Positions 24,582-32,922 of a stretch of DNA of 64,000 nt are shown in pieces. The notes beneath the pieces are model-generated. The model made no database searches. It worked only from the letters and a program-made list of their open reading frames with translations, and was not told the origin of the DNA. This stretch comes from CAVSNH01 sp963729275 (GTDB lineage Bacteria; Actinomycetota; Acidimicrobiia; Acidimicrobiales; RAAP-2), in assembly GCA_963729275.1 (NCBI GenBank), contig CAVSNH010000004.1, positions 186,001 to 250,000 of the forward strand, given 5' to 3'. Positions within the stretch are counted from its first letter, which is position 1. Each line of letters opens with the position of its first letter. Both the position numbers and the translations under genes were made by a program.

Positions 24582-26372
24582 ATGCCCCCCACGAATCACA
24601 AGAAGCTCATCGCATGGGTGGACGAGATCGCAGCACTGACCGAGCCGGACAGCGTCGAATGGTGCGACGGTTCGGCCGAGGAGTACGACCGGCTCTGTCA
24701 GCTTCTCGTGGACAAGGGCACCTTCACCCAACTCTCCGATGCCAAGCGGCCCAACAGCTATTGGGCCCACTCGGACCCGGCCGATGTGGCCCGGGTCGAG
24801 GGTCGCACCTTCATCTGCTCTGACAAGGAAACCGACGCCGGACCCACCAACAACTGGCGGGATCCAGTCGAGATGCGGAACACGTTGACCGACCTCTTCC
24901 GCGGGTCCATGCGCGGTCGCACCATGTACGTCGTCCCCTTCTCCATGGGTCCGCTCGGGTCCTCGATCGCCCACATCGGCGTCGAGATCACCGACTCCGC
25001 GTACGTGGCCGTGTCCATGCGCATCATGACCCGCATGGGCCGCGGTGCCCTCGAGGTGTTGGGTGACGACGGCGAATTCGTGCCGTGTCTGCATTCGGTC
25101 GGCCAGCCGCTGGCCGACGGACAAGCCGACGATCCTTGGCCGTGCGACTTGGACAACAAGTACATCGTCCACTTCCCCGAGACCCGCGAGATCTGGTCAT
25201 ACGGGTCCGGCTACGGCGGGAATGCCTTACTCGGCAAGAAGTGCTTCGCCCTCCGCATCGCCTCGGTCATGGCTCGCGATGACAACTGGCTGGCCGAGCA
25301 CATGCTGATCCTCAAGCTCACGTCGCCAGCCGGCGAGACCCGGTACGTGACCGGCGCCTTCCCGTCCGCTTGCGGCAAGACGAACCTGGCCATGCTCATC
25401 CCCACCCTGGCGGACTGGAAGGTCGAGACGGTGGGGGACGACATCTGTTGGATGAAGTTCGGGCCCGACGGGCGGCTCTACGCCATCAACCCGGAGGCCG
25501 GGTTCTTCGGGGTGGCCCCCGGCACCAACATGGACACCAACCCCAACGCCATGTTGACGCTCGACGGCAACGCCATCTTCACCAACACCGCGCTGACCGA
25601 CGACGGCGACGTGTGGTGGGAGGGCATGACCAAAGAGCCCCCCGCCCACCTCATCTCTTGGAAGGGCAAGGACTGGACGCCCGAGTCCGGCGAGCCGGCC
25701 GCCCACCCCAACGCCCGCTTCACCGTGCCGGCCAGCCAGGACCCGGCCATCGCCTCGGAGTGGGAGAACCCGGCCGGTGTTCCCATCGATGCCATCCTCT
25801 TCGGCGGCCGGCGGGCGTCCGTCGTCCCTCTCGTCTTCCAGTCCCGGGACTGGCAGCATGGCGTCTTCCTCGGGTCGATCATGGCCTCGGAGACGACGGC
25901 GGCAGCGGCCGGCGCAGTGGGCAACCTGCGGCGAGATCCCTTCGCCATGCTCCCCTTCTGCGGTTACAACATGGCCGACTACTTCGCCCACTGGCTGTCG
26001 GTGGGGTCGGGTGCCGATCCCGACAAGCTGCCCAAGATCTTCTACGTGAACTGGTTCCGCAAGGATGAGAACGGCAAGTGGCTCTGGCCCGGCTACGGCG
26101 AGAACTCGAGAGTGCTCGAATGGGTGTTCGAGCGGGTGAGTGGCAAGGGCGCGGCCAACGAGACGCCGATCGGCTGGGTCCCGGCCACTGACGCCATCGA
26201 CACGAACGGGCTGGACGTGTCCGACGAGGACATGCAGAAGCTGCTCACCGTGAATCCCGACGAATGGCGGGCCGAGGTGCCCCGCATCCGCGAGCACTTC
26301 GCCATCTTCGGCGACCGGCTTCCACTGGCACTCCGCGACGAGGTGGACCGCCTCGAGCGGGAGCTCGGCTGA
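24582..26372 (+). CDS. pckG: phosphoenolpyruvate carboxykinase (GTP)
   Basis: Interconverts oxaloacetate plus GTP with phosphoenolpyruvate, CO2 and GDP; first committed step of gluconeogenesis. The protein is 596 residues, normal for the GTP type. The P-loop with the reactive Cys is GAFPSACGKTNLAML; Mn2+/substrate segments include VARVEGRTFICS and DICWMKFGPDGRLYAINPE, and the GTP-site region RRDPFAMLPFCGYNMADYF is intact. ATG 24582 is 12 nt from GAGGAGG, whereas the earlier ATG 24570 directly abuts it and is less likely. It is convergent with the MFS gene. Confidence 0.96.
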   Translation: MPPTNHKKLIAWVDEIAALTEPDSVEWCDGSAEEYDRLCQLLVDKGTFTQLSDAKRPNSYWAHSDPADVARVEGRTFICSDKETDAGPTNNWRDPVEMRNTLTDLFRGSMRGRTMYVVPFSMGPLGSSIAHIGVEITDSAYVAVSMRIMTRMGRGALEVLGDDGEFVPCLHSVGQPLADGQADDPWPCDLDNKYIVHFPETREIWSYGSGYGGNALLGKKCFALRIASVMARDDNWLAEHMLILKLTSPAGETRYVTGAFPSACGKTNLAMLIPTLADWKVETVGDDICWMKFGPDGRLYAINPEAGFFGVAPGTNMDTNPNAMLTLDGNAIFTNTALTDDGDVWWEGMTKEPPAHLISWKGKDWTPESGEPAAHPNARFTVPASQDPAIASEWENPAGVPIDAILFGGRRASVVPLVFQSRDWQHGVFLGSIMASETTAAAAGAVGNLRRDPFAMLPFCGYNMADYFAHWLSVGSGADPDKLPKIFYVNWFRKDENGKWLWPGYGENSRVLEWVFERVSGKGAANETPIGWVPATDAIDTNGLDVSDEDMQKLLTVNPDEWRAEVPRIREHFAIFGDRLPLALRDEVDRLERELG

Positions 26373-26376
26373 ACCA

Positions 26377-27945
26377 CTACCTCGAGCTGTTGCCCGCCGC
26401 CCCCCGAGTTCGGCGGGAGCTCAGATAGGAGACCGCCCCAACCACGGCGGCGATGGCCATGATGGCGTTGCCACCCGCAAACGGGAGCGAGAGCACGACC
26501 GGAGCGAAGGCGCCCACCACCCACATGAGCTGGAGCTGAGTCTCGAAGCGAGCAAAGGCTCGGCCCTGGTCCGCCTCGCGCACGTGGCGCTGCACCAGGG
26601 CGTCGAACGATGGCTTGGCCACCGCGCCGGCCACCCCGACGGCAAAGGCGACGAAGGCCTCCATGAGCCGCGAGGGGAAGAGGGCCCCGAGACCAGCGAC
26701 GGCCGCCACCCACCACAGAGCCGTGCTCAGCATCTGCTGTTCGCTCAGGAAGCGACGGGCGCGTGAGACGAGGAGCACCCCGACCAGCGCGCCGGCGGTG
26801 AGGGCGCCGAGCAAGAACCCGAACCACCATGTCGCCGCGCCCTCACGTCGAAGCCCGAAGGCAACCAGGAATGTCAGGAAGCCGGCGAGTGCCTTGAGGA
26901 CGGACATGGGGACGAGAGCCAACATCACCTCGGTGTCGGCCAGCGGGCGCAAGGCGGCGAGATCCTCGGCGTCGCCGGCGAAACGGTCGTCCATCACCGG
27001 CGCCGGAGCGGACACGATCGCCTGTGAGGCAGGGCTCGGGGCAGTGCTGGAGGCAGAGGTGGGGGTGGAACGTCGGCGTCGACCGCCACGCACCGGGAGC
27101 CGAAGGCCGGCGGCCACCGCCGCGCAGAAGACGACCACGTCGGCCCACAGCACCGTCGGCGAGCCACCCAGCTTGTAGAAGAGGACGGCCGGTAGGGCGG
27201 CGGCGAACCCGGCCAGCGAGGCGAGGAGGCCGAGGCGGGCGTTCAGAGTGGCCAGGTCCGGCTCGGCGGTCTCGACCCCGGTCACCGGGTCCTCCACCCG
27301 TACGATGGGCGTGCCATAGGGGGGCGTTCGTGCAGCACCGGGGGCCGTGACCGGGTCACGGGCACCGAATGACGCGCCCTGCGGGTGACCCAGCGGTTGG
27401 TCCGGCAATGGCCCGGTGGTGGCCGGGAGACGGGAGCCGGAGCCCAGCGTCGGCGGGCGCGTGTCACCTTTGCGCGAAGTGGTGACGGCCATGTCCAGGG
27501 CGGCGATCTCGGGCACGATCGCCCCCTTGGTCACCAGGTACACCTTCGACAACACGAGCATGAGGAAGGCCTCAGGAAAGAGGAGCAAGGTGTGGATGTC
27601 CCGGGCGATGAACGGACACAGCAGAGCCCGGCCGAGCGCAGAGGTGACCACCATGGCCCGCCGGGCACCACGGCTCCGATCGATAAGCGGCCCGAGCGCC
27701 GGCGCCACCACCGCGAACGGCGCCATGGTGAGCAGCAGGTACAGGATCACCTTGTCCTTGGCCGCCCCCGGCGAGATCGAGAAGAAGAGCGAGCCGGCCA
27801 GTGATACGGCGAAGAGGGTGTCCCCTGCCGTCATGAGAACGTGGGTCAGGGCCAGGCGACCGAACGGACGGCGCTGATCGAAGAGGTCGGTGAGCGCGGA
27901 CCGGGCCAGCCGGCGGAACTGATCGCCTCGCTGGCGGACGCTCAC
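26377..27945 (-). CDS. major facilitator superfamily transporter
   Basis: This is a 522-residue integral membrane protein with about twelve hydrophobic helices, such as LTHVLMTAGDTLFAVSLAGS, VILYLLLTMAPFAVVAPALG and TWWFGFLLGALTAGALVG. The cytoplasmic loop after helix 2 has PLIDRSRGARRAMV, the MFS signature loop. A hydrophilic insertion of about 90 residues (roughly 150-240) sits between the N-terminal helices and the next membrane segment. I use GTG 27945 because TACCAT is 7 nt upstream; ATG 27954 is a possible alternative three codons longer. The substrate cannot be predicted. Confidence 0.85.
   Translation of the reverse strand: MSVRQRGDQFRRLARSALTDLFDQRRPFGRLALTHVLMTAGDTLFAVSLAGSLFFSISPGAAKDKVILYLLLTMAPFAVVAPALGPLIDRSRGARRAMVVTSALGRALLCPFIARDIHTLLLFPEAFLMLVLSKVYLVTKGAIVPEIAALDMAVTTSRKGDTRPPTLGSGSRLPATTGPLPDQPLGHPQGASFGARDPVTAPGAARTPPYGTPIVRVEDPVTGVETAEPDLATLNARLGLLASLAGFAAALPAVLFYKLGGSPTVLWADVVVFCAAVAAGLRLPVRGGRRRRSTPTSASSTAPSPASQAIVSAPAPVMDDRFAGDAEDLAALRPLADTEVMLALVPMSVLKALAGFLTFLVAFGLRREGAATWWFGFLLGALTAGALVGVLLVSRARRFLSEQQMLSTALWWVAAVAGLGALFPSRLMEAFVAFAVGVAGAVAKPSFDALVQRHVREADQGRAFARFETQLQLMWVVGAFAPVVLSLPFAGGNAIMAIAAVVGAVSYLSSRRTRGAAGNSSR
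26393..26417. terminator. hairpin at the pckG/MFS convergence
   Basis: CCCGCCG (26393-26399) and CGGCGGG (26411-26417) form a perfect 7-bp stem with an 11-nt loop, inside the last codons of the MFS gene and 20 nt after the pckG stop. Confidence 0.4.
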
Positions 27946-28016
27946 CTCCGGCATGGTACGCGTCAGGCACCCGCGGGCTATCGTCGGAGGCCACGCGGCC
28001 AGGTCAGGAGGTCGAG

Positions 28017-28253
28017 ATGTCCGTGAATGCCTACGTGCTCATCCAGACCGAGGTCGGGCGGGCGGCGACCGTGGCTCGATCGGCAGCCGGGCTGGACGGC
28101 GTCGTGGGCGCTGAAGGGGTGACCGGTCCCTACGACGTCATCGTGCGATGCGAGGCGAGCAACGTCGACGAGCTCGGCCGGATGGTGGTCGGCCGCATCC
28201 AGCTCATCGAGGGCATCACCCGCACCGTGACCTGTCCGGTCGTGAACATCTAA
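28017..28253 (+). CDS. stand-alone Lrp/AsnC ligand-binding (RAM) domain protein
   Basis: These 78 residues correspond only to the C-terminal effector domain of Lrp/AsnC regulators: AYVLIQTEVGRA, a central GVTGPYDVIVRCEA, and the closing TVTCPVVNI. The DNA-binding helix-turn-helix is absent. Such single-domain proteins are known in actinobacteria and may bind amino acids and hetero-oligomerise with full-length regulators; the role here is unknown. ATG follows the ribosome site AGGAGG (28005-28010). It is divergent from the MFS gene. Confidence 0.88.
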   Translation: MSVNAYVLIQTEVGRAATVARSAAGLDGVVGAEGVTGPYDVIVRCEASNVDELGRMVVGRIQLIEGITRTVTCPVVNI

Positions 28254-28268
28254 CGGAGCACACGCCCC

Positions 28269-28284
28269 TGCGGCCGTCGCCGCA
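28269..28284. terminator. short bidirectional hairpin
   Basis: TGCGGC (28269-28274) and GCCGCA (28279-28284) with a 4-nt loop, between the convergent RAM-domain and racemase genes. Confidence 0.35.
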
Positions 28285-28307
28285 CGAGGGCCCGGTGGTC
28301 GGGCGGC

Positions 28308-29453
28308 TCAGGTGATGGCACCCGAAGCCCGGAGCCCGTCGATGTCGCCCGGGGCCAGGCCCCAGTCGAGGAGAGCGTCGTCGCCGTCCTGTCCAGGGTT
28401 GGGAGGCGGGCGCCGGATGGCACCCGGGGTTCCCATGAACCGTGGTGCGGGAGCCGGCTGGACGACACCGGCCACTTCGGTGAAGGTGCCGCGAGCTCGC
28501 ATGTGGGGGTGCTCCGGCGCGTCCCCCGGTGAGAGCACCGGAGCTACGCAGGCGTCCGTGCCGGTGAAAATCTCCTCCCACTCGTCACGACTGCGGGTGG
28601 CGAACACCTCGGCGAACCGCTCCTTCATCTCCGGCCACGCCGGACGGTCCATCTGATCCGGTAGCTCGTCTGGCTTGAAGCCAAGGAGCCGGAGCAGCTC
28701 GGCGTAGAACTGGGGCTCGATGGCCCCGACCCCCATGTAGCCGCCGTCGGACGTCTCGTACACCTCATAGAAGGGGGCGCCGGTGTCCAGCATGTTGGTC
28801 CCGCGAACGTCCTTCCAGATGCCGGCGGCCCGCAAGGTATAGGTCATGGTCATGAGAGCGGCGGCACCGTCCACCATGGCTGCATCGATGACCTGACCCT
28901 TGCCCGTCCTCTGGACGGAGACGAGCGCGGCGGCCACGCCGAAGGCCAGCATCATCCCGCCACCGCCGAAGTCCCCGACCAGGTTGAGCGGAGGCACCGG
29001 GCGATCACCAGCCCGACCTATGGGCTCGAGCGCGCCGGCCAGCGAGATGTAGTCGATGTCGTGGCCGGCCGTCGTGGCCCATGGGCCATCCTGTCCCCAC
29101 CCGGTCATGCGGGCGTAGACCAATCGGGGGTTGCGCGACAGGCAGACGTCGGGGCCGAGTCCCAGGCGCTCGGCGACCCCGGGCCGGAACCCCTCGGTGA
29201 GGGCGTCCGCCCGCTCGACCAGACGGAGGACGAGATCGACCCCGTCAGGATGCTTGAGGTCGACGGCCACCGACCGGCGCCCGCGATTGAGCAGGTCCAC
29301 GTGTGGCTCGGTGCGTGGCGGATAGATGGCTTTGTCGGAACGATCGATGCGAACGATGTCGGCTCCGGCGTCGGCCAGCATCATCCCGCCGAACGGGCTC
29401 GGCCCGATCCCGGCCAGCTCGATGATGCGGACGCCGTCGAGCGGACCGCTCAT
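28308..29453 (-). CDS. mcr: alpha-methylacyl-CoA racemase (CaiB/BaiF family)
   Basis: This is a 381-residue class III CoA-transferase-fold protein. It starts MSGPLDGVRIIELAGIGPSP and has VRIDRSD, the GWGQDGPWA loop and, decisively, the His of TTAGHDIDYI and Asp of LVGDFGGGGMM, the general acid-base pair of 2-methylacyl-CoA racemases such as Mycobacterium MCR. It probably epimerises branched acyl-CoAs before beta-oxidation, fitting two acyl-CoA dehydrogenases and an acyl-CoA synthetase in the window. A generic CoA-transferase role cannot be excluded. Confidence 0.85.
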   Translation of the reverse strand: MSGPLDGVRIIELAGIGPSPFGGMMLADAGADIVRIDRSDKAIYPPRTEPHVDLLNRGRRSVAVDLKHPDGVDLVLRLVERADALTEGFRPGVAERLGLGPDVCLSRNPRLVYARMTGWGQDGPWATTAGHDIDYISLAGALEPIGRAGDRPVPPLNLVGDFGGGGMMLAFGVAAALVSVQRTGKGQVIDAAMVDGAAALMTMTYTLRAAGIWKDVRGTNMLDTGAPFYEVYETSDGGYMGVGAIEPQFYAELLRLLGFKPDELPDQMDRPAWPEMKERFAEVFATRSRDEWEEIFTGTDACVAPVLSPGDAPEHPHMRARGTFTEVAGVVQPAPAPRFMGTPGAIRRPPPNPGQDGDDALLDWGLAPGDIDGLRASGAIT

Positions 29454-29614
29454 GGCCGAACCTGCCGGTCGTAGGTGGGACCGACCCCGGTCGTCAAGGT
29501 GAACCAGGAAAGCATGGCGGGATGGTGGTCGCTCACGGTCACCCGGTCAAGTACAGCACGCCAACAGCCGCTGTCCTCATGTCGGGAGCGCATCAGGATG
29601 GTTCGCGGCTGGCG

Positions 29615-30130
29615 TCAAACGTCGCCGGCCGACACCACCTCGACCACCCGCCCGTCAGCCACGTCGTAGCGCCATCCGACGACGTGGAGCCGCCCAGGGA
29701 GGAGCGGGGACCGACGTAGCGCCTCGACGTCATCACGAAGAGCGGTGTCCGGGTCGGGCATGGCCATGTACTGCCCCGCCTCGGACACGGTGAGGCCCGC
29801 GGCCGTGAGCCGTGCTCGCACGGACTCCTCGCTCTGTCCGGCCAGCGCACAGTCCGTGTGGTGCATCACGACCACGCACTCCAGCCCGAGCAAACCGGTA
29901 CCGAGGGCGAGAGAGCGTACGGCGTCGGTGGTGACCCGTCCGCCGGCGTTTCGCACCACGTTGGCCTCGCCCGTCGTGAACCCGAGGATGGCGGCCGGGT
30001 CGATCCGGCTGTCCATACAGGTAAGAACGGCCAAGCGACGCGTCGGGGGCGCCGCCTTGCCCTGGCCGTCGAAGCTGGCTGCGTAGCGTTGGTTGGCCTC
30101 GATGAGGTCGTCGAGCACGACGGCCAGCAT
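29615..30130 (-). CDS. beta-class carbonic anhydrase
   Basis: This zinc enzyme hydrates CO2 to bicarbonate. In 171 residues the zinc ligands are seen as Cys of LTCMDSRID (with the Asp-Arg dyad next to it) and His/Cys of VVMHHTDCALAG; VRNAGGRVTTDA is the conserved loop. It belongs to the short actinobacterial beta class. ATG 30130 starts 47 nt from the divergent galK. The 161-nt gap before the racemase start (29454-29614) holds nothing recognisable. Confidence 0.93.
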   Translation of the reverse strand: MLAVVLDDLIEANQRYAASFDGQGKAAPPTRRLAVLTCMDSRIDPAAILGFTTGEANVVRNAGGRVTTDAVRSLALGTGLLGLECVVVMHHTDCALAGQSEESVRARLTAAGLTVSEAGQYMAMPDPDTALRDDVEALRRSPLLPGRLHVVGWRYDVADGRVVEVVSAGDV

Positions 30131-30177
30131 GGCAGAGCCGGAGATGCCCTCCGGGCGGAGGTGCGAGGATCGTTCCG

Positions 30178-31218
30178 GTGCCGAGCGAGACCATCACGGC
30201 CTTCGGTCCCGGTCGGGTCAACCTGATCGGAGACCACACCGACTACAACGGCGGCCTCGCCCTGCCCATGGCCATCGACCTGGGCGTGACCGTTGCCTTC
30301 ACCCCTTCCGGGGGCGACGTGCTCGACGTGGTGTCCGAGGACTTCGGCCGGGCCAGTGTTCCCCTTCAGCCCTCGGCCCAGGCCGGCGGCCAGGACGTCC
30401 CGGAATGGGCACGACTGGTGGCTGCACTGGTCGAGCTGGCCCGCCCCGGCGCCGGCGGATCGCTGCACGTCACCACCACGCTGCCGGTCGGTGCCGGCCT
30501 GTCCTCCAGCGCCGCCCTCTGCGTGGCCCTGGCCCGGGCGTTCGGCGTGCAGGGCGCGCCGCTCACCGTGGCCCGCCTGTGCCGCGAGGCCGAGCACCGG
30601 GTCGGCGCGCCGGTGGGTCTCATGGACCCCTGGGTCTGCGCCGGGGGCCAGTCGGGACACGCCCTGCTCCTCGACTTCGGGACCGAAACGGTGACACGGG
30701 TGCCGGTTCCTCCCGACACCGAGGTGCTGGTCGTCGACTCGGGCCGTCCTCGAGCGGTTCGGTCGTCCGGCTACCTGGCGCGGGTGGCGGAGTGCGAAGC
30801 GGCCGAGGCCATCGTCGGGCCCCTCGGTTCGGCCACCGGCGCCGACCTGGTCGGTCTCCGCGACCCCGTTCTGCGCCGGCGAGCCCGCCACGTGGTGACC
30901 GAGTGCGCCCGCGTCCGGGCCACGGCCGAGGCCTTCGCCGTCTCTGACCTGGTCGAGGCCGGTCGCTTGATGGGCGAGAGTCACCGCAGCCTGGCCAACG
31001 ACTTCGAGGTCTCGACTCCCGACCTCGACGAGCTGGTCGCCGACCTCGAGGCCCGTCCGGGTGTCCTGGGCGCCCGCATGACCGGCGCCGGCTTCGGCGG
31101 CTGCGTGGTCGCCATCAGCCGGCTGGGCGGCCTCGAGGTGGGCGAGCTCTCGCGGCCGGCATGGCGGGTCCTCCCTACGGACGGGACCTACGCCACCGAG
31201 GACGTCGTCGGCCGATGA
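30178..31218 (+). CDS. galK: galactokinase
   Basis: This GHMP kinase phosphorylates galactose at C1 in the Leloir pathway. In the 346-residue protein the galactokinase signature is GPGRVNLIGDHTDYNGG near the N-terminus, followed by the ATP loop LPVGAGLSSSAALCVAL and the C-terminal MTGAGFGGCVVA. The catalytic-base region GLMDPWVCAGGQSGHALLLD is consistent. GTG 30178 is used; a GAGGAT box 7 nt upstream may be its promoter. No galT or galE is adjacent. The stop codon directly abuts that of the convergent PH-domain gene. Confidence 0.92.
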   Translation: MPSETITAFGPGRVNLIGDHTDYNGGLALPMAIDLGVTVAFTPSGGDVLDVVSEDFGRASVPLQPSAQAGGQDVPEWARLVAALVELARPGAGGSLHVTTTLPVGAGLSSSAALCVALARAFGVQGAPLTVARLCREAEHRVGAPVGLMDPWVCAGGQSGHALLLDFGTETVTRVPVPPDTEVLVVDSGRPRAVRSSGYLARVAECEAAEAIVGPLGSATGADLVGLRDPVLRRRARHVVTECARVRATAEAFAVSDLVEAGRLMGESHRSLANDFEVSTPDLDELVADLEARPGVLGARMTGAGFGGCVVAISRLGGLEVGELSRPAWRVLPTDGTYATEDVVGR

Positions 31219-31728
31219 TCACTGCCACGGGTCCACGGCAGGCCGCGGAGGAGGGCCCGCGCCCAGACGACGCTTGATCACCCGGCGGAGCACAGCCGGC
31301 TTGCGCACGTCGTCGATCCAATGGGATCGGTTGTCGTCCCACAGGGTGAGCTGCAGCCGGCCGCTGCCGATGAGCCGACGGGGCAGGGTCTGCACCACGG
31401 CCACCGAGGCGATCCGATCAAGGGGAACGTCCCACTCCCGGCGGTGCACGATGCCCCAGGCTTCGATCAGCCGGTGCGTGGTCATCATCAGGCTGGTGGT
31501 GCGCCACCGCACCGCCCGCACGGCCAGCCAGAGGCAGGGCACGGCGACGACGAGGCCCTCGAGCCAGTGCAGGGCCACCGAGGTGTGAGGGAGCTCGACG
31601 TCGAGGGCCACCCCGATGGCCACCACCACGCCGGCGATCAGCAGGGGCCCGGTGAGGAATGTCCAATGAGGGTGCACGTCGACCAGCAGTCGCTCGCCGG
31701 GATCGAGCTCGAGCCGGTGGCCGGCCAA
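31219..31728 (-). CDS. membrane protein with bacterial PH domain
   Basis: This is a 169-residue protein. After LELDPGERLLVDVHPHW come two transmembrane helices (about 25-45 and 55-75), then a bacterial PH domain of the YdbS/DUF304 type at about 75-140 (TTSLMMTTHRLIEAWGIVHRR, VPLDRIASVAVVQTLPRRL). TTG 31728 is the only early start in frame. It closes the leftward hydrolase-murF-ddl operon, 4 nt after ddl. Function in the family is not established; the context suggests a role at the envelope. Confidence 0.75.
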   Translation of the reverse strand: MAGHRLELDPGERLLVDVHPHWTFLTGPLLIAGVVVAIGVALDVELPHTSVALHWLEGLVVAVPCLWLAVRAVRWRTTSLMMTTHRLIEAWGIVHRREWDVPLDRIASVAVVQTLPRRLIGSGRLQLTLWDDNRSHWIDDVRKPAVLRRVIKRRLGAGPPPRPAVDPWQ

Positions 31729-31732
31729 CGCT

Positions 31733-32845
31733 TCAGGCCAACTTGCCGGCGATGGAGCCGGCCGAGCGCAGCACCGATCCGTCGGCGCCGGCCGCCGAAT
31801 AGGCGTGCGTCGGTCGGTGCACGGCTTCGTCGAGGAGGTCGGCGAGCAGGACGGAGAACGCTACCGGTGGGTCGACCCAGAGATAGCGGGCGAGTGAGCC
31901 GGGGATGGTGTTGACCTCGTTGACGAACAGGTCGCGGCCGTCGGACAGGAAGTCGATGCGAGCCATCCCCCTCACTCCGGCCAGGTGCACGACTGCCGAC
32001 GCGGCCGATCGCAGCTCGGCCGCCACCTGCTCCGGCATTCGGGCAGGAAGCTCGCGCTGGGCGCCGGCCATCCCCTCTCCGGCCGCGTACTTGTCCCGGT
32101 AGTCGAGGATGTGGCCGCCCTCCTCTGTGCGCAGCGGTCGTTCGATGGCCGACAGCTCCACCGACGGCCAGCTGCGGACGGCCAGCTGCAGGTCGTAGAG
32201 GTCGGGCCGGTAGGGCTCGGCCACCGCTCCGAGCCGCAAATGGGTATTGGCCGACAGGCGGGCACGGGCCGTGTCCCAGTCCTCGACGACGTCGATGCCG
32301 ATCGACGACCCGCCGAACCGCGGCTTGACGATATAGGGGCCAGGAAAACCCGGCGGGGCGGCCTCGGCCGTGACCGGCACCCGGGGCAGGGTGGGCAGCC
32401 CGTTGGCGGCCATCACCGCCCCGAAGGCGAGCTTGTCCATGCCCAGGGCGGCGCCGGCCACCGTCGGCCCGGCGTAGGGGATGCCGGCCAGGTCCAGCGC
32501 AGCCTGCAGGGTGCCGTCCTCGCCGGGCCCGCCGTGGCAACACAGGAGAGCGACGTCGACCACGAGTGACCGGTTCCGACCCAGACGGCCGGCTTCGGAG
32601 AACCCACCCCCAACCGTGACCGACAACTGGAGGGGCTTGGCCCCGCCGGGCAGTCCCTCCACGAAGGCGTCGGCCTCGAGCGCCGGGTCGACCTCGAACC
32701 ATTCTCCCGTCTTCGACCAGAAGAGGGCCCGCACCTGGCCTGTCGCCCCGTCCCGGGCCAACCCGCGACACGCCTGCAGTCCGGTCAGGATGCTGACGTC
32801 GTGCTCGGGGGAGGGGCCACCGAAGATCACGGCGACTTCTGGCAC
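31733..32845 (-). CDS. ddl: D-alanine--D-alanine ligase
   Basis: ATP-grasp enzyme making the D-Ala-D-Ala dipeptide for peptidoglycan. In 370 residues: VAVIFGGPSPEHDVSILTG at the start, the ATP-binding PYIVKPRFGGSSIGIDVV segment, and metal/substrate motifs MARIDFLSDGRDLFVNEVNTIPG. GTG 32845 lies 9 nt after GGAGGAG (32854-32860) and gives the normal N-terminus; ATG 32863 would place that ribosome site inside the gene. It follows the MurF-like gene by 77 nt, pairing the enzyme that makes D-Ala-D-Ala with the one that would use it. Confidence 0.95.
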   Translation of the reverse strand: MPEVAVIFGGPSPEHDVSILTGLQACRGLARDGATGQVRALFWSKTGEWFEVDPALEADAFVEGLPGGAKPLQLSVTVGGGFSEAGRLGRNRSLVVDVALLCCHGGPGEDGTLQAALDLAGIPYAGPTVAGAALGMDKLAFGAVMAANGLPTLPRVPVTAEAAPPGFPGPYIVKPRFGGSSIGIDVVEDWDTARARLSANTHLRLGAVAEPYRPDLYDLQLAVRSWPSVELSAIERPLRTEEGGHILDYRDKYAAGEGMAGAQRELPARMPEQVAAELRSAASAVVHLAGVRGMARIDFLSDGRDLFVNEVNTIPGSLARYLWVDPPVAFSVLLADLLDEAVHRPTHAYSAAGADGSVLRSAGSIAGKLA

Positions 32846-32922
32846 GGCGGGCGGCTCCTCCATCGACGGAACGGGGGCACAGCCGTCGGCGCGACCAGCG
32901 GCCGGGCGGGCTGCGGGTGGGA